Shown: positions 7,980-17,322, counted from the first letter of the stretch. The stretch: 64,000 nt of DNA from Gammaproteobacteria bacterium (GCA_002706685.1 PALV01000002.1:248001-312000); one strand, 5' to 3'. Made by a program: numbers and translations. The notes: generated from the sequence alone by a model not told the origin.

Positions 7980-8929
7980 TGCTCACCCCCTTGCTGTGCT
8001 GCTGCGAGCTGGCATTCTTTAACGAGATGAGAATACATGCGCTTAAATATGTCCTTGCAGATATCCCAAGGAACAACGTGTTGAGCCACATAGTCATGCA
8101 CAATGCCGTTTTCGTCGTAGTAGGGTGCCTCCTCTTTCCATGAAAACTCACCGATGCAATCGATCTTCATTTCTGTTGTTACAGTCGGCTCAACCGGCAC
8201 CATCACATACCCATCCGGCACCGCCCGTCTCTCAGTTATCTCCCCGGTCGCAACATTGCGTACTCGCGTGACGCCATCGGGCAGGGTTGAGCGTGTGTGT
8301 TTCGCTGGGTGCGCTGCCTTGAGCATGGCTTCCAGTCTGCGTTTCGATTCGCTATCCACCCAGCGGAATTCAGACAGTTCGTTTATCGGCCTGCCTTGCC
8401 CCTCTGAATATGCGAAGCGCACCAGTTCTGCGAAGCTATCCGGCACAGCAGGGGGCTGGGGTGTGGTGTAGAGCTTGTCGCCATCTTTAAGGCAGAACAT
8501 CTTGATGATTGCCGATTCTGGGAACCCGCGCACATATCTGATGGTATCGCCAACCACTGTTGCAATATGCTGAGTATCAGCTGGCTGGGGTGATCTTGGT
8601 GTAATAGGCTCTTCACAGACCGGGCATTCACCGACCTGCAGCATGTGATACCTGTCAAAACTCCAGGAATCCATAGTAACCAGATCTTCGACGGTCGCCT
8701 CTCGAAACTCGCCGGTGATTTCTCCGGTGATGTCGTACAACTTGCCGTCCAGCTCAGCTGCTGCGTGATTCCCGTCAGCACTGATCATCGGGACAACATT
8801 CGGGAAAAGGCTCTGCAATAGCTTCACGAATCGATAGCAGCTGCCATGGGTGAAAAGCCCTTTTATGTGGGGGTCGCTTTCCCTCAGTATTGCAATGAAT
8901 TCCTCAATGTATATGTGCCGCGTACTCAT
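7976..8929 (-). CDS. 317-aa phage protein, possible Cys-protease-like fold
   Basis: Not firmly recognised. The N-terminal part carries HGSCYRF (C31), then NHAAAELDGKLYDITG (H55, D66), an order of Cys-His-Asp that resembles papain/NlpC-like folds. A CPVC knuckle follows in the middle, and a long C-terminal part has DGYVMVPVEPT. I chose ATG 8929, preceded by GGGGA; the frame extends upstream into the previous gene. The role is unknown, and catalytic activity is only a guess. Confidence 0.6.
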   Translation of the reverse strand: MSTRHIYIEEFIAILRESDPHIKGLFTHGSCYRFVKLLQSLFPNVVPMISADGNHAAAELDGKLYDITGEITGEFREATVEDLVTMDSWSFDRYHMLQVGECPVCEEPITPRSPQPADTQHIATVVGDTIRYVRGFPESAIIKMFCLKDGDKLYTTPQPPAVPDSFAELVRFAYSEGQGRPINELSEFRWVDSESKRRLEAMLKAAHPAKHTRSTLPDGVTRVRNVATGEITERRAVPDGYVMVPVEPTVTTEMKIDCIGEFSWKEEAPYYDENGIVHDYVAQHVVPWDICKDIFKRMYSHLVKECQLAAAQQGGEQ

Positions 8930-8948
8930 ATCGCTATCCCCGTCTGTT

Positions 8949-9140
8949 TCAAATAGCATCCGGTCCAAAAACGTCTCTCAGCGACTCGATCATCGCGCTG
9001 GCAATCCAGGTGTTCGCCTTAACGGTGCTATCGGTCTCTTCGTCTATCAACACTTTCACTGCGTCGTCAAAGCTGCAGCGTCGCTCCGCCTGTATTTCGT
9101 CGAGTTCAGCGGCCAGTGATTGCAGGACGGTATCGCTCAC
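8949..9140 (-). CDS. Unrecognised 63-aa protein
   Basis: A 63-residue acidic helical protein (LQSLAAELDEIQAERR, then DDAVKVLIDEETD). GTG at 9140 overlaps the stop of the helicase-methyltransferase gene as GTGA, which decides the start; longer versions would run inside that gene. No family recognised. Part of the leftward operon. Confidence 0.6.
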   Translation of the reverse strand: MSDTVLQSLAAELDEIQAERRCSFDDAVKVLIDEETDSTVKANTWIASAMIESLRDVFGPDAI

Positions 9141-11767
9141 GCGGCCGCCTCCCGGGAATCCAGCGTTGCAAAAAGGTCGGGAGTACTGGTCTTTTCCTCG
9201 GCCTCTTTCAGATACAAACATCCGTCAGCAAAGTAGCGTGGCGACAGTTCGATACCGTAGCCACGCCGGCCTTTCAGCACAGCCCGGTAAGGCACGGTCA
9301 TAATCCCGCCGAAAGGATCCAGCACCAGGTCCCCGGGGTTGCTCATTTGCTCGATGACGCGGTCGGCGATATCGAATTGCATTGGGCATAAGTGCATTTC
9401 GCGACCGCGCGCGCTTTGGGTACCGTTGAGCGTCAGCATGCGGGCAACGTCTGTCCAGACATCATCTGCCCAGCTTGGTGGCTGCAGCAGCATGAACGTC
9501 GACGGTAAGCGTTCGAGCTTTCGCAAGTCGTCAGCAATGCGCACGTGGTATTCAAAGTCATACACATTCGCCAGGGAGTACTGGCGGAACCACTTAAAAA
9601 TCTGATCGTGAGGCATGTTTTCAAGCTCTTCCGGTGTCAGCTTGCGGTTGCCCGATGATCTGGTGTAGCCGTGAGCATCGATCTGCCAGCGGCCGACACT
9701 GTAGTCCTCTTTCGTTTTTACGACGGGCACATCTGCGTACGCGTTACTGGTATCTGTTGGTGGCTTTCGGAAAATCAGTAAGTACTCTGGCATGCCAACG
9801 CCCATCTTGGTGCCGTCTTTGCATTGTTCGGTCCATCCCAGCCTATAGGTCTGGTTATTCTCCCTGACGACATCAGTGGTGATCGTTTTCATGCCCATGT
9901 AGGCAAAGCCGTGTTTGATGTAGTGCTGCGTGGCGACCATGTGCAGCGGGTAAACCGTCTGGCATCCGTACTCGGTCATGCCCATCGGAACAATCCGGTC
10001 CTTAACGTGGACGACGCAGAGGCGACCTGGTTGAAGTACTCGGAACAGGTTCGGCGTCAGGTAGTCCATCTGCTCGAAAAAGTGTTCGTTGTGATCTGTG
10101 TGCCCAAAGTCGGCATAGTTTGGGGAGTACTCGTACTGGGTACTGAAAGGGATGCTTGTCAGGATCAGCCCGACGCTGTTGTCGTCCATGCGGCCGGTCT
10201 CGAGAACACAGTCCTCATTCACGGCCGTGTAATTCTCGCCGGACACTTCCACGCGCTCGACACCCAGCTTGCGGGTCATTGCTTCCAACTTCCCGGCATC
10301 GGAAAGGCCATGCTTTTTGATGATCGCTGTCATTTTCTCCACCTGTATTACATGGTTTCGCCATTTCTCTTCCAGGGTGGCTCGCACCTGTCGTTCTGCT
10401 TCCGTGTAGATGATGTCAATGCGACATTGCTTCTTCTGCAGGAATCGCTGAATCCGGTGAATCGCCTGGATGAAGTCGTTGAACTTGAAACCGATACCGA
10501 GAAACACTGCCCAGTGGCAGTGACGCTGGAAGTTGCAGCCGCTGCCGGCTATCGATGGCTTGGCAGCCAGTTCCTGGTGCTTGCCGTTGCTGAATTCGAT
10601 AATGGTTTGCTCTCGATCATCCAGGTCCTGAGAACCAAAGACACTAACAACGGTGTCAATGGCCTGCTCGATCGCATGTCGCTCCGCTTCCAGGTCATGC
10701 CAGATTATCCGGTGGGCTGCAGGATCCTCTGCGCGGATCTCCATCAATTTATCGATGCGCCGCGGCAGGCTTTCGCGCTTTTCCCGGGCTGACTCAACGA
10801 CGCCGATCGCCTGCTCCTTGAACATCAACATTTGACCGTTGTGGCCGGTACCGGCGTTTTCATGTTCATCGGGGATTTCATGCCACCGCACATCGAGTGC
10901 CGGCATGTCATAACCTTCATCGCTGCAGCCAAGGTCTGAGGGCTTCTGCACAAACAGCGCCCAGCTGGCCACCCACAACCAGAACTCTTCTTCTTTGTGC
11001 GGGTGAAGTGTGAGCTTGTCCGCTTTGGTGCTGTCTCGCTTAAAGAACCGCGTTTTTGCCTGACCAACATCCATGATATTGAGGAAGGCTGCGTAAGCCA
11101 GCAGTTCAATGTATTCGTTTGGCGATGGTGTGGCAGTCGCGACAAACCGGTACGGAACACCATCGGATCTGACGCGGCGATTCATGTCGCGCTTATCATC
11201 ACCGGCCAGTACTGCCATAAATTCACGGAAGGTTTTGGTGCCTCCGAATCCTCGCAGGATAGAGGCCTCGTCCAGTGACACAACATCGAATAGCGTTGGA
11301 TCGAGTTTGCCATCACGAACAGTTTCATAGTTTGTCATGTGAATCACTGCAGGATTCTGATCAATCTCTTCAGCTCTGCGTATGAATTTCACCTGTGGGA
11401 CGGTCCCGCCGCGCTCAATCCATTCCTGCAGCTGCAGGCGCTGGGCATCTGTAATGTCCGGATGATCGCCGGTACCCAAAATGTGTGCGTCCCTGGTGAA
11501 CTCCTGGCGAACACCGAGCGGCAGTATGATCATCCCACGACCCGAGCCGTGCTGCATGCACAGCCTGACAATCTCCAGCTGCATGACAGACTTACCCAAG
11601 CCGAACGCTGCAAACAGGGCGCGCAGCCCGCCTTTACATGCCCACTTAACCATCAGCTTCTGGTGCTGTTTCAGCAGGGGATTGATATCGGTCAGTTCCA
11701 CGTCAAACCCGGCCGTGTCTGCGATCGCTGTTTTCCGGCGAAGAAATTCGGGATAGCTCAGTTTCAC
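9137..11767 (-). CDS. SF2/SNF2-type helicase fused to an N4/N6 DNA methyltransferase
   Basis: An 876-residue two-module enzyme. Residues 1 to about 460 form a superfamily 2 ATPase: FGLGKS (K59) as Walker A, SLDEAS as the DEAD-like motif II, TATPSPN as motif III and QAIHRIQRF as motif VI. From about 530 to the end is a beta-class amino-methyltransferase with motif IV before motif I: LTSIPFST, then LDPFGG near the C-terminus. Motif IV has IPF where most enzymes have PPY; I recall the same variant in other phage proteins, so it may define a phage clade. Likely modifies phage DNA to escape restriction. The gene overlaps its neighbours by 4 nt. Confidence 0.9.
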   Translation of the reverse strand: MKLSYPEFLRRKTAIADTAGFDVELTDINPLLKQHQKLMVKWACKGGLRALFAAFGLGKSVMQLEIVRLCMQHGSGRGMIILPLGVRQEFTRDAHILGTGDHPDITDAQRLQLQEWIERGGTVPQVKFIRRAEEIDQNPAVIHMTNYETVRDGKLDPTLFDVVSLDEASILRGFGGTKTFREFMAVLAGDDKRDMNRRVRSDGVPYRFVATATPSPNEYIELLAYAAFLNIMDVGQAKTRFFKRDSTKADKLTLHPHKEEEFWLWVASWALFVQKPSDLGCSDEGYDMPALDVRWHEIPDEHENAGTGHNGQMLMFKEQAIGVVESAREKRESLPRRIDKLMEIRAEDPAAHRIIWHDLEAERHAIEQAIDTVVSVFGSQDLDDREQTIIEFSNGKHQELAAKPSIAGSGCNFQRHCHWAVFLGIGFKFNDFIQAIHRIQRFLQKKQCRIDIIYTEAERQVRATLEEKWRNHVIQVEKMTAIIKKHGLSDAGKLEAMTRKLGVERVEVSGENYTAVNEDCVLETGRMDDNSVGLILTSIPFSTQYEYSPNYADFGHTDHNEHFFEQMDYLTPNLFRVLQPGRLCVVHVKDRIVPMGMTEYGCQTVYPLHMVATQHYIKHGFAYMGMKTITTDVVRENNQTYRLGWTEQCKDGTKMGVGMPEYLLIFRKPPTDTSNAYADVPVVKTKEDYSVGRWQIDAHGYTRSSGNRKLTPEELENMPHDQIFKWFRQYSLANVYDFEYHVRIADDLRKLERLPSTFMLLQPPSWADDVWTDVARMLTLNGTQSARGREMHLCPMQFDIADRVIEQMSNPGDLVLDPFGGIMTVPYRAVLKGRRGYGIELSPRYFADGCLYLKEAEEKTSTPDLFATLDSREAAA

Positions 11768-13563
11768 GCCGCCATCCTCGCTCGCATCGGTTCAGGATCA
11801 AGATTTGCCCGAGCAATTGCAGCCATAGGCAACGGGCTCACGCTGTTGCCGACGAATCGAACCTGTTTGTACTTGGGAAACACACGGCCATCGTGACCAC
11901 GATCGATGATGTAGCTGTCAGGGAATCCCTGGGCCCGGTATAGCTCTCGTGGGTCCAGCATGCGCAGACGAATATCCACGATCACATACGGGTCGCCCTT
12001 GATCCAGACTGTGACTAATGCCATGCGGTCTTTTGTGGTGATCGTATTTACTGGGGACGCTAAGCCAGTTGCAACACTGCAGCCGTAGTATTGCATCAGG
12101 AATCCAGCGACTCGCAGCGCGCCTGCTTCATGCTCTGGTGAAAGTTGACACTCAACGACAGCCGTTTTGCCGCCGCCACCTGCTGTGACGGTTGGTGCTG
12201 GCACTTCGACTTTCTGGCCAACGCTGGCGCCGAATTGCCGAGACAGGAATGCAGTCACAAGGCCGTGGTGTTCGCCACCAGCGCTAATCGTTCTCAGTGG
12301 ATCATCTGCTGCCCGGGCGTCACAGTTCCCGCGCAGATGCGCCAGGTGTGCCGTGACAAGCTGTTGCTGGCTGCCGGTGTTCGTGATCGTGCTCATTGGC
12401 TCTCGAGCATCATGGCCGGGGTTGGTGTTGAACCCGCCATTCATTTGCGCGAGGTAAGCAGTGGCAACCGAAAAGCCAGGCGCTGTGGTTATTGTTCGCA
12501 GCGGCTCTTCAGGGCCCCAAGTATTTAATCCACGACCAGTGGTTTTGCTGTTTGCACAGTTGATGATTGCTGGCGCCAGTGTTGCGTCGACCAGCCCATG
12601 AGCATCGTGCGCAGCTGTTATCGTTGGAAGAGGGCGGTCCATTCCCTGACCCCTGAATCGTTCGCCGCCATGATTGCAGGTAACGATGAAAGGCTCCGAG
12701 GCATCGAGCACGTACTTTTTGACACCCTTCGCAATCCGGCGCATGGTCGCCGCCGCCAGCGGGCGCTTTCGCCCGAATATCGATTGACCTGGAACTGACC
12801 AATCAATGCAGTCAGCTGCTGTGCGCCATTTCTTCTGGCCGCGCTTTGGCTTCTGCGCGTGAGTAGGTTCTGGCCAGACGATCGGTTTACCGTCGCACCG
12901 TGCAACCAGATATAGACGTTCTCGAGTCGTGGGCGCGCCGTAGTCGCATGCCTTCAGCGTTTTCCATTCCACTGCGTAGCCCATTGCGCGCAGCCCGTCG
13001 ACAAAGTGACGCCAGTTGTGGCCGCGCTTTTTCTTGTTGGGGATCAGGTACTGCTCATTGACTGGCACTCGTTCGCCTGGAACTGCAACAGTGCCATCCA
13101 GTTTCATGACCCGGCCTGTCTTTCGGCAGCGCTTCGCCACCAGTGGGGACCACTGCAGTATCTGGGCGACGTTCTCCAGGGTAATCACGTCAGGTCGCAC
13201 TTTGCCCGCCCAGCGATGAACCACCCAGGACAGTGATCTGATTGCTTGCTTGCGCGGCTGACCGCCGCTTGCCTGGCTGTGATGGGTGCAATCCGGACTG
13301 GCATGCAGGTGAGCTACCGGACGATCAGCACAGGCCGTCAGCGGATCCACATCGAACACATCGCTCTCATAGTGAGTGGCTGCAGGGTGATTCGCTTTGT
13401 GCTGGCTGATTGCATCGGGATCGTGATTGATCGCAATGTGTACTGGGCGATTCGTGCCCATTTCAATGCCGGTGCTGGCGCCACCGCCACCGGCGAACAG
13501 ATCAACATTGATCTTGCCGTCAAAGCTGAGCCCGTATTGTGTTTTGAATTCCATGCCTGTCAT
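11764..13563 (-). CDS. C5-cytosine DNA methyltransferase with repeat-rich middle
   Basis: A 599-residue cytosine-C5 methyltransferase. Motif I is VDLFAGGGGAS (residues 20-30), the catalytic cysteine is C92 in ASPDCTHHS (PDC rather than the commoner PPC), motif VI is LENV (130-132), and the C-terminal motif X is RFVGNSV. Between about residues 300 and 520 lie six degenerate copies of a unit like DPLRTITA followed by HGLVTAYL, where the target-recognition part would be. Presumably protects phage DNA from host restriction. It overlaps the sigma-like gene and the helicase-methyltransferase gene by 4 nt each. Confidence 0.92.
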   Translation of the reverse strand: MTGMEFKTQYGLSFDGKINVDLFAGGGGASTGIEMGTNRPVHIAINHDPDAISQHKANHPAATHYESDVFDVDPLTACADRPVAHLHASPDCTHHSQASGGQPRKQAIRSLSWVVHRWAGKVRPDVITLENVAQILQWSPLVAKRCRKTGRVMKLDGTVAVPGERVPVNEQYLIPNKKKRGHNWRHFVDGLRAMGYAVEWKTLKACDYGAPTTRERLYLVARCDGKPIVWPEPTHAQKPKRGQKKWRTAADCIDWSVPGQSIFGRKRPLAAATMRRIAKGVKKYVLDASEPFIVTCNHGGERFRGQGMDRPLPTITAAHDAHGLVDATLAPAIINCANSKTTGRGLNTWGPEEPLRTITTAPGFSVATAYLAQMNGGFNTNPGHDAREPMSTITNTGSQQQLVTAHLAHLRGNCDARAADDPLRTISAGGEHHGLVTAFLSRQFGASVGQKVEVPAPTVTAGGGGKTAVVECQLSPEHEAGALRVAGFLMQYYGCSVATGLASPVNTITTKDRMALVTVWIKGDPYVIVDIRLRMLDPRELYRAQGFPDSYIIDRGHDGRVFPKYKQVRFVGNSVSPLPMAAIARANLDPEPMRARMAA

Positions 13564-13805
13564 GACAACGCTTCCTCTGCATGCGAATCATCAGATACCC
13601 GGTACTCTTCCGGCGCTTCACCTTTATCATTCAGGTGCTCGAAATAACCGAGCATTCGCTGTGCTACCGGGGTGCGCATTCTGCGTATTTTTTCCATGGC
13701 ACGGTGCTCAATATCACCGACAGTGGATCTGGATACGCCCAGAATCTGCCCTATTTCTTCGTGGGACATTGAGGTGTCAACTAGGTTGTTTGCGCCTTTG
13801 CTCAT
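13560..13805 (-). CDS. Sigma-70 region-4-like HTH protein
   Basis: An 81-residue protein built around SHEEIGQILGVSRSTVGDIE and a following EKIRRMRT helix, which is the helix-turn-helix of sigma-70 region 4 (or a related small regulator). ATG at 13805 has GGAGA upstream; longer frames overlap the Zn protein. It could bind -35-like elements or act as a small phage regulator; without region 2 it is not a complete sigma factor. Overlaps the methyltransferase start by 4 nt. Confidence 0.75.
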   Translation of the reverse strand: MSKGANNLVDTSMSHEEIGQILGVSRSTVGDIEHRAMEKIRRMRTPVAQRMLGYFEHLNDKGEAPEEYRVSDDSHAEEALS

Positions 13806-13851
13806 TGCGCTGTCTCCAGTGGTTCGGGTTTTTTGATTTGCATGGCTGTCA

Positions 13852-14265
13852 TCAATCCGTGTACGCAATGTATGTAAATCTGCCGTCGCCGAAGCTCTTG
13901 AAGCGTCCGCCAAAAGTGCCTTTTACCATTGCTTCAACTTCTGCCCTGGTTGTTCCTTCTGGATAGACTCCTTCCTTGATCATGCTGCTGTTTGTGTGCA
14001 TTTTGTTTCGCCAGTCAATTTTCGTGCTGTCCAGTGGCATTGGCTTGTGGACCAGCATCGAAAGGCCAGGCGCAACCGCGACATATTTCTCAGGCTCGCT
14101 ATCGTCCACGAACCCGCAATCGCTGCAAACTAATAGAGCATTAACGCAAGCAGAGCAGGGCGGGTTTATGTGGCAGCTGCACGAATCTTGCCTCACAAAA
14201 TTCATAATGCCTCGGCACATTTTTTCCGGGCATCTATCGCCTTCTTCCAAATATCCGCAGTCCAT
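13852..14265 (-). CDS. Small Cys-rich protein, probable zinc binder
   Basis: A 137-residue protein whose first 55 residues hold cysteines in CGYLEEGDRCPEKMC, CSCHINPPCSAC and LVCSDCG, consistent with one or two zinc ribbons. The C-terminal half (TRAEVEAMVKGTFGGRFKSF) has no recognised domain. The start has AGAGGGAAG ahead. Unknown role in the leftward operon. Confidence 0.65.
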   Translation of the reverse strand: MDCGYLEEGDRCPEKMCRGIMNFVRQDSCSCHINPPCSACVNALLVCSDCGFVDDSEPEKYVAVAPGLSMLVHKPMPLDSTKIDWRNKMHTNSSMIKEGVYPEGTTRAEVEAMVKGTFGGRFKSFGDGRFTYIAYTD

Positions 14266-14350
14266 GATCTTCCCTCTAAGTTATTTTCGTGCGCCCCAGC
14301 GGTAGCACACTGGCACGGCTTCCCGTCTGTTCCGGGCCGTCATGGGGACG

Positions 14351-15172
14351 CTACTTCGTATCTATTGTGCCAATAACAATGTTTGTTTCAGGTGGCAGCT
14401 TTTCCTTGAGGATTTCGCAGAAATCATTGCCGATCTCTTCTGAGTCGACGCCCTCCTGAATACGAAACGCACCAAAACTCACCTTCTCGCCACCTGTGCG
14501 GATGCTGATTCGGAACCGAAAATCGCGCGTCGACAGACCATGGAACGGCTCTGCCCTGAAAATCAGCACTGAGGGCAATTCTCCAGCTTCGCTTCGCGCC
14601 GTGATCGACTCTAGGGTGCTTCGGCTGCTTGAAAAGTTTTCTTCCGAGCTGTCAGACTTTCTGACGCCTTCAATCGTCACTTTTCGGACTGTATTGATGG
14701 TTTGCTTTACATCAATATAGGAACCGTCTGACCCAACTGCCGAAATGTATTCGCGCCAATCTTCCAGCCATTCCGCCAGTTTCCGCTGATCAATGTCTGA
14801 GCGGCTGAATAGTGACTCAAACGCTACAAACGCAGCCGTTTTCTTCAGTGCAAGCTCTGCAGTATTTCGGCAGTGGCCAGGTTCACTAGAACTACCAAGG
14901 TCAAAAATCACCTTGGCAGTGGCTCTTTCTGGGTCCACAAACACAGGGCTGATTGTTGCTGTCGGATTGCCGTGATAGCTCACGAAACTGTGGATCAGGT
15001 GCGTAACAAAACGGGCTCTGAACCCGGTTCGGAATTCTTCATACTGCTCAAGATCAACAACCTTGAAGTGTTCAGGCATCGCAGCTACAGGGCTGAATGT
15101 TTCGTTTACCCTTTGCGCAAGTTCAATTGCTGCCGCGTTATCTGTGATCTGCTTAATCGCTGTGCCATCCAT
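14351..15172 (-). CDS. DUF2303 (YfdQ-like) phage protein
   Basis: A 273-residue protein recognised as DUF2303/YfdQ-like from VDPERATAKVIFDLG and PGHCRNTAELALKKTAAF, segments conserved among phage copies. These proteins sit in recombination or early regions and have no established function. It is followed by about 85 bp in which no gene is seen before the Zn protein. The ATG at 15172 is preceded only by a weak AAAT-rich leader, so the start is likely but not certain. Confidence 0.8.
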   Translation of the reverse strand: MDGTAIKQITDNAAAIELAQRVNETFSPVAAMPEHFKVVDLEQYEEFRTGFRARFVTHLIHSFVSYHGNPTATISPVFVDPERATAKVIFDLGSSSEPGHCRNTAELALKKTAAFVAFESLFSRSDIDQRKLAEWLEDWREYISAVGSDGSYIDVKQTINTVRKVTIEGVRKSDSSEENFSSSRSTLESITARSEAGELPSVLIFRAEPFHGLSTRDFRFRISIRTGGEKVSFGAFRIQEGVDSEEIGNDFCEILKEKLPPETNIVIGTIDTK

Positions 15173-15204
15173 ATTTTTGTCCTATTTATAATGGAAAAAG
15201 GTGT

Positions 15205-15546
15205 TTATTTAGCTTCGCCCTGGGGCTGGCCTGTTTTGTTGAACATCTGGAACTGGTTTTCTGGGAACAGGGAGAGGGCACCATGTTTACCAACGTGCAT
15301 TGGTGTTTGTGTGGTTTCCTCTTCTGTCAGCTTGCCCTTGCGGGTTGGCTTGGTGTATTTCAGCTTGTGAGAAATAGCCACCTGATAACTGGTGCCAATT
15401 CTCTTCATGTCCAGCTGAATTGTGATATTGCCTACCTTGTCATGATCAATGACGCCTGCAGCGACGTCAGAAAGAATCTTGCCGAGCTTTTCGGCAAACA
15501 CTCCTGCATCCAGGTCATCGATAAACTGCGCGGTATTTGTACTCAT
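15205..15546 (-). CDS. Conserved phage protein next to DUF2303
   Basis: A 113-residue protein of a type commonly found beside DUF2303 genes: LDAGVFAEKLGKILSDVA, KVGNITIQLDMKRIG, a KLKYTKPT motif and an ALSLFPENQ tail. The ATG at 15546 has AAGGAG eight bases upstream; a GTG at 15555 in the same frame is less well placed. The function is unknown; single-strand DNA binding has been suggested for similar small early proteins but nothing here proves it. Confidence 0.7.
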   Translation of the reverse strand: MSTNTAQFIDDLDAGVFAEKLGKILSDVAAGVIDHDKVGNITIQLDMKRIGTSYQVAISHKLKYTKPTRKGKLTEEETTQTPMHVGKHGALSLFPENQFQMFNKTGQPQGEAK

Positions 15547-15616
15547 GCGAATCACTCCTTATCGTTGTTAAAAAATTTCAGTTTGTGCCCAAAATTATTC
15601 CCAGAATTATTCCTGG

Positions 15617-16228
15617 CTACGCCGCTGCTTCTTTCTGCTCGTGACGCAGCGCAGCGAAGTACACATCCATGGCTGCCATCGTGTCGGCCATAGCGGAATG
15701 TGCATCTGCAAGGTCCATCCCAGTGAAGTGCTTGTATGCTTCAGCCAGAGTGGGATTTTTGTACGGCCCAAAGCGGCGCGCCTTTGGTGGTGCAGGAATC
15801 TTGCAAATTGGTTTTGCCATCTTCATGGCGCACTTGGCCGGAGCCTCTTTCCAGGCATCGATGATGTCGGCTACCGAGTATCTGAATGTGGCGATTCTCA
15901 TGATCCGGGCATCAAACGATTCGTTGTAACCCACCCGAAATTCGCAGCGCTTCCACAGCTCAATAAACTGCTCGAATGCTTCTTTTTCCGGCACGCCCTC
16001 ATCCATGGCGCGCTCAGTGGTAATGCCGTGGATGGCAGCTACTTCGTCGGGAATTACCCAGCCGTCAGGCTTGATAATCACGTCCATCTGATCGCTGATC
16101 TCGCGAGTCTCTTCGTCGACAAGGAGTGCCGCCAACTGGACGATGTGGGGCTGGTGATCGGCTTCGCTTGGCTGTCCCCAGTCAGGGAGTCCGGTTGTTT
16201 CTGAGTCGTAAGGCAAAATAAAGGCCAT
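15617..16228 (-). CDS. DnaQ-like 3'-5' exonuclease (DEDDh)
   Basis: A 203-residue RNase T/DnaQ-fold exonuclease. Exo I is YDSETTGL (D8, E10), exo II lies around GYNESFDARI, and exo III is DAHSAMADTMA with the DEDDh histidine and aspartate. It probably trims 3' ends during phage recombination or replication, in keeping with the neighbouring RecT and YqaJ exonuclease genes. The start is the ATG at 16228 with GGAGACAG upstream. Confidence 0.88.
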   Translation of the reverse strand: MAFILPYDSETTGLPDWGQPSEADHQPHIVQLAALLVDEETREISDQMDVIIKPDGWVIPDEVAAIHGITTERAMDEGVPEKEAFEQFIELWKRCEFRVGYNESFDARIMRIATFRYSVADIIDAWKEAPAKCAMKMAKPICKIPAPPKARRFGPYKNPTLAEAYKHFTGMDLADAHSAMADTMAAMDVYFAALRHEQKEAAA

Positions 16229-16252
16229 GGTTCTGTCTCCTGTTTTTGTGAA

Positions 16253-17311
16253 TTAAGCGGCGGCTTGCTGTTTGTTGACGCGGACAGATACCAGCGACTG
16301 AAACCCGGCAGCCTCCATCTTCGCCATGAATTTTTTGCGGATCACTTCTTCTGGTGCGCGCGGGTCTACCTGCAGCTCGAAACTGCAGACGATGAAGCAG
16401 GTGACAGTATTGCTCTCGCCACATGATCTTGATGATTGGGTCTGAGCTGTATCACTTTGGTCTGGCTCTTTGGAGATAATGCTGGAAGCAAGATCAGCTG
16501 CAGTCTGGCTCGCCTCATCCAGCAGATCGCGATCGATTACGCCCACTTCTTTGGCCTGAGATATAGTTTCTTGAACCTGTTTTTCGGCAGCAGCAACATT
16601 CTCACGCTGAATTTTCTCGCGCAGCTTTTGCTCAGCTTCTTCCTGGCGTTTGACTTCAGACTCAATGATTCGGTCGAGCTGTGCTTGGTAAACCTCTTCA
16701 GGCTCAAACAGGAAACTATTGACGTGATCGCGAGTGAGTGGGGAGGCAAGGCCTGCTTTCAGGCTTTGATTCTCTAGCAACAACAGGCGTCGCTCTGTTC
16801 GATCTTGCATAGACTTGTCAGCCATGACGCGCTCATCGACTGATCGGCGCGCAGACGCAGCCAGGGCGCCTTTTCCAGTGACAGCAGACAGTATTGCCAG
16901 ATCATTTATCTGCGCCCGGCGAAATTCATCATTAACCGCAAGATCGGTCCAGCGCTCGACGCGGTACTCAGTCAGCAGCTCAAGCGCTTTTGCGCGTGTT
17001 TCATCCTCGAAGCGCTGCACCTGATCAAGTATTTTTTGCCGGCCTGCCTCACACATGGCAACCAGCTTTTTCATATTGGCGTCGAATTGTTTTACCGGCT
17101 CGGACGCCTTGGCCACTTCATCCTTGCGGCGAGTGTCGATGATCTTTTTGGTAGCGTTCAGCTCGGTAGCCAGCGCCTTGGCATCCTTAACGGTGTCGCC
17201 GGTAACAACGACATCGTATTTCTCCAACTCTTTAGCCAGGTGCTTTTCCAGCTCCGCAAAATTAACTGACAGCAGTGCTGGTTTCGCTTCGATACGAATC
17301 AAGTCTTTCAT
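16253..17311 (-). CDS. DUF1351-like coiled-coil phage protein
   Basis: A 352-residue, largely helical protein of the DUF1351 type found in phage recombination modules. It starts MKDLIRIEAKPALLSVNF, has ATKKIIDTRRKDE and a long charged coiled coil (RQEEAEQKLREKIQRE), and ends with a beta-rich part around DPRAPEEVIRKKFMAKM. ATG 17311 with GGGA upstream is preferred over 17326. It lies directly downstream of the YqaJ exonuclease; a role as recombination accessory is inferred from that context. Confidence 0.75.
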   Translation of the reverse strand: MKDLIRIEAKPALLSVNFAELEKHLAKELEKYDVVVTGDTVKDAKALATELNATKKIIDTRRKDEVAKASEPVKQFDANMKKLVAMCEAGRQKILDQVQRFEDETRAKALELLTEYRVERWTDLAVNDEFRRAQINDLAILSAVTGKGALAASARRSVDERVMADKSMQDRTERRLLLLENQSLKAGLASPLTRDHVNSFLFEPEEVYQAQLDRIIESEVKRQEEAEQKLREKIQRENVAAAEKQVQETISQAKEVGVIDRDLLDEASQTAADLASSIISKEPDQSDTAQTQSSRSCGESNTVTCFIVCSFELQVDPRAPEEVIRKKFMAKMEAAGFQSLVSVRVNKQQAAA

Positions 17312-17322
17312 GGGTAGATCCC

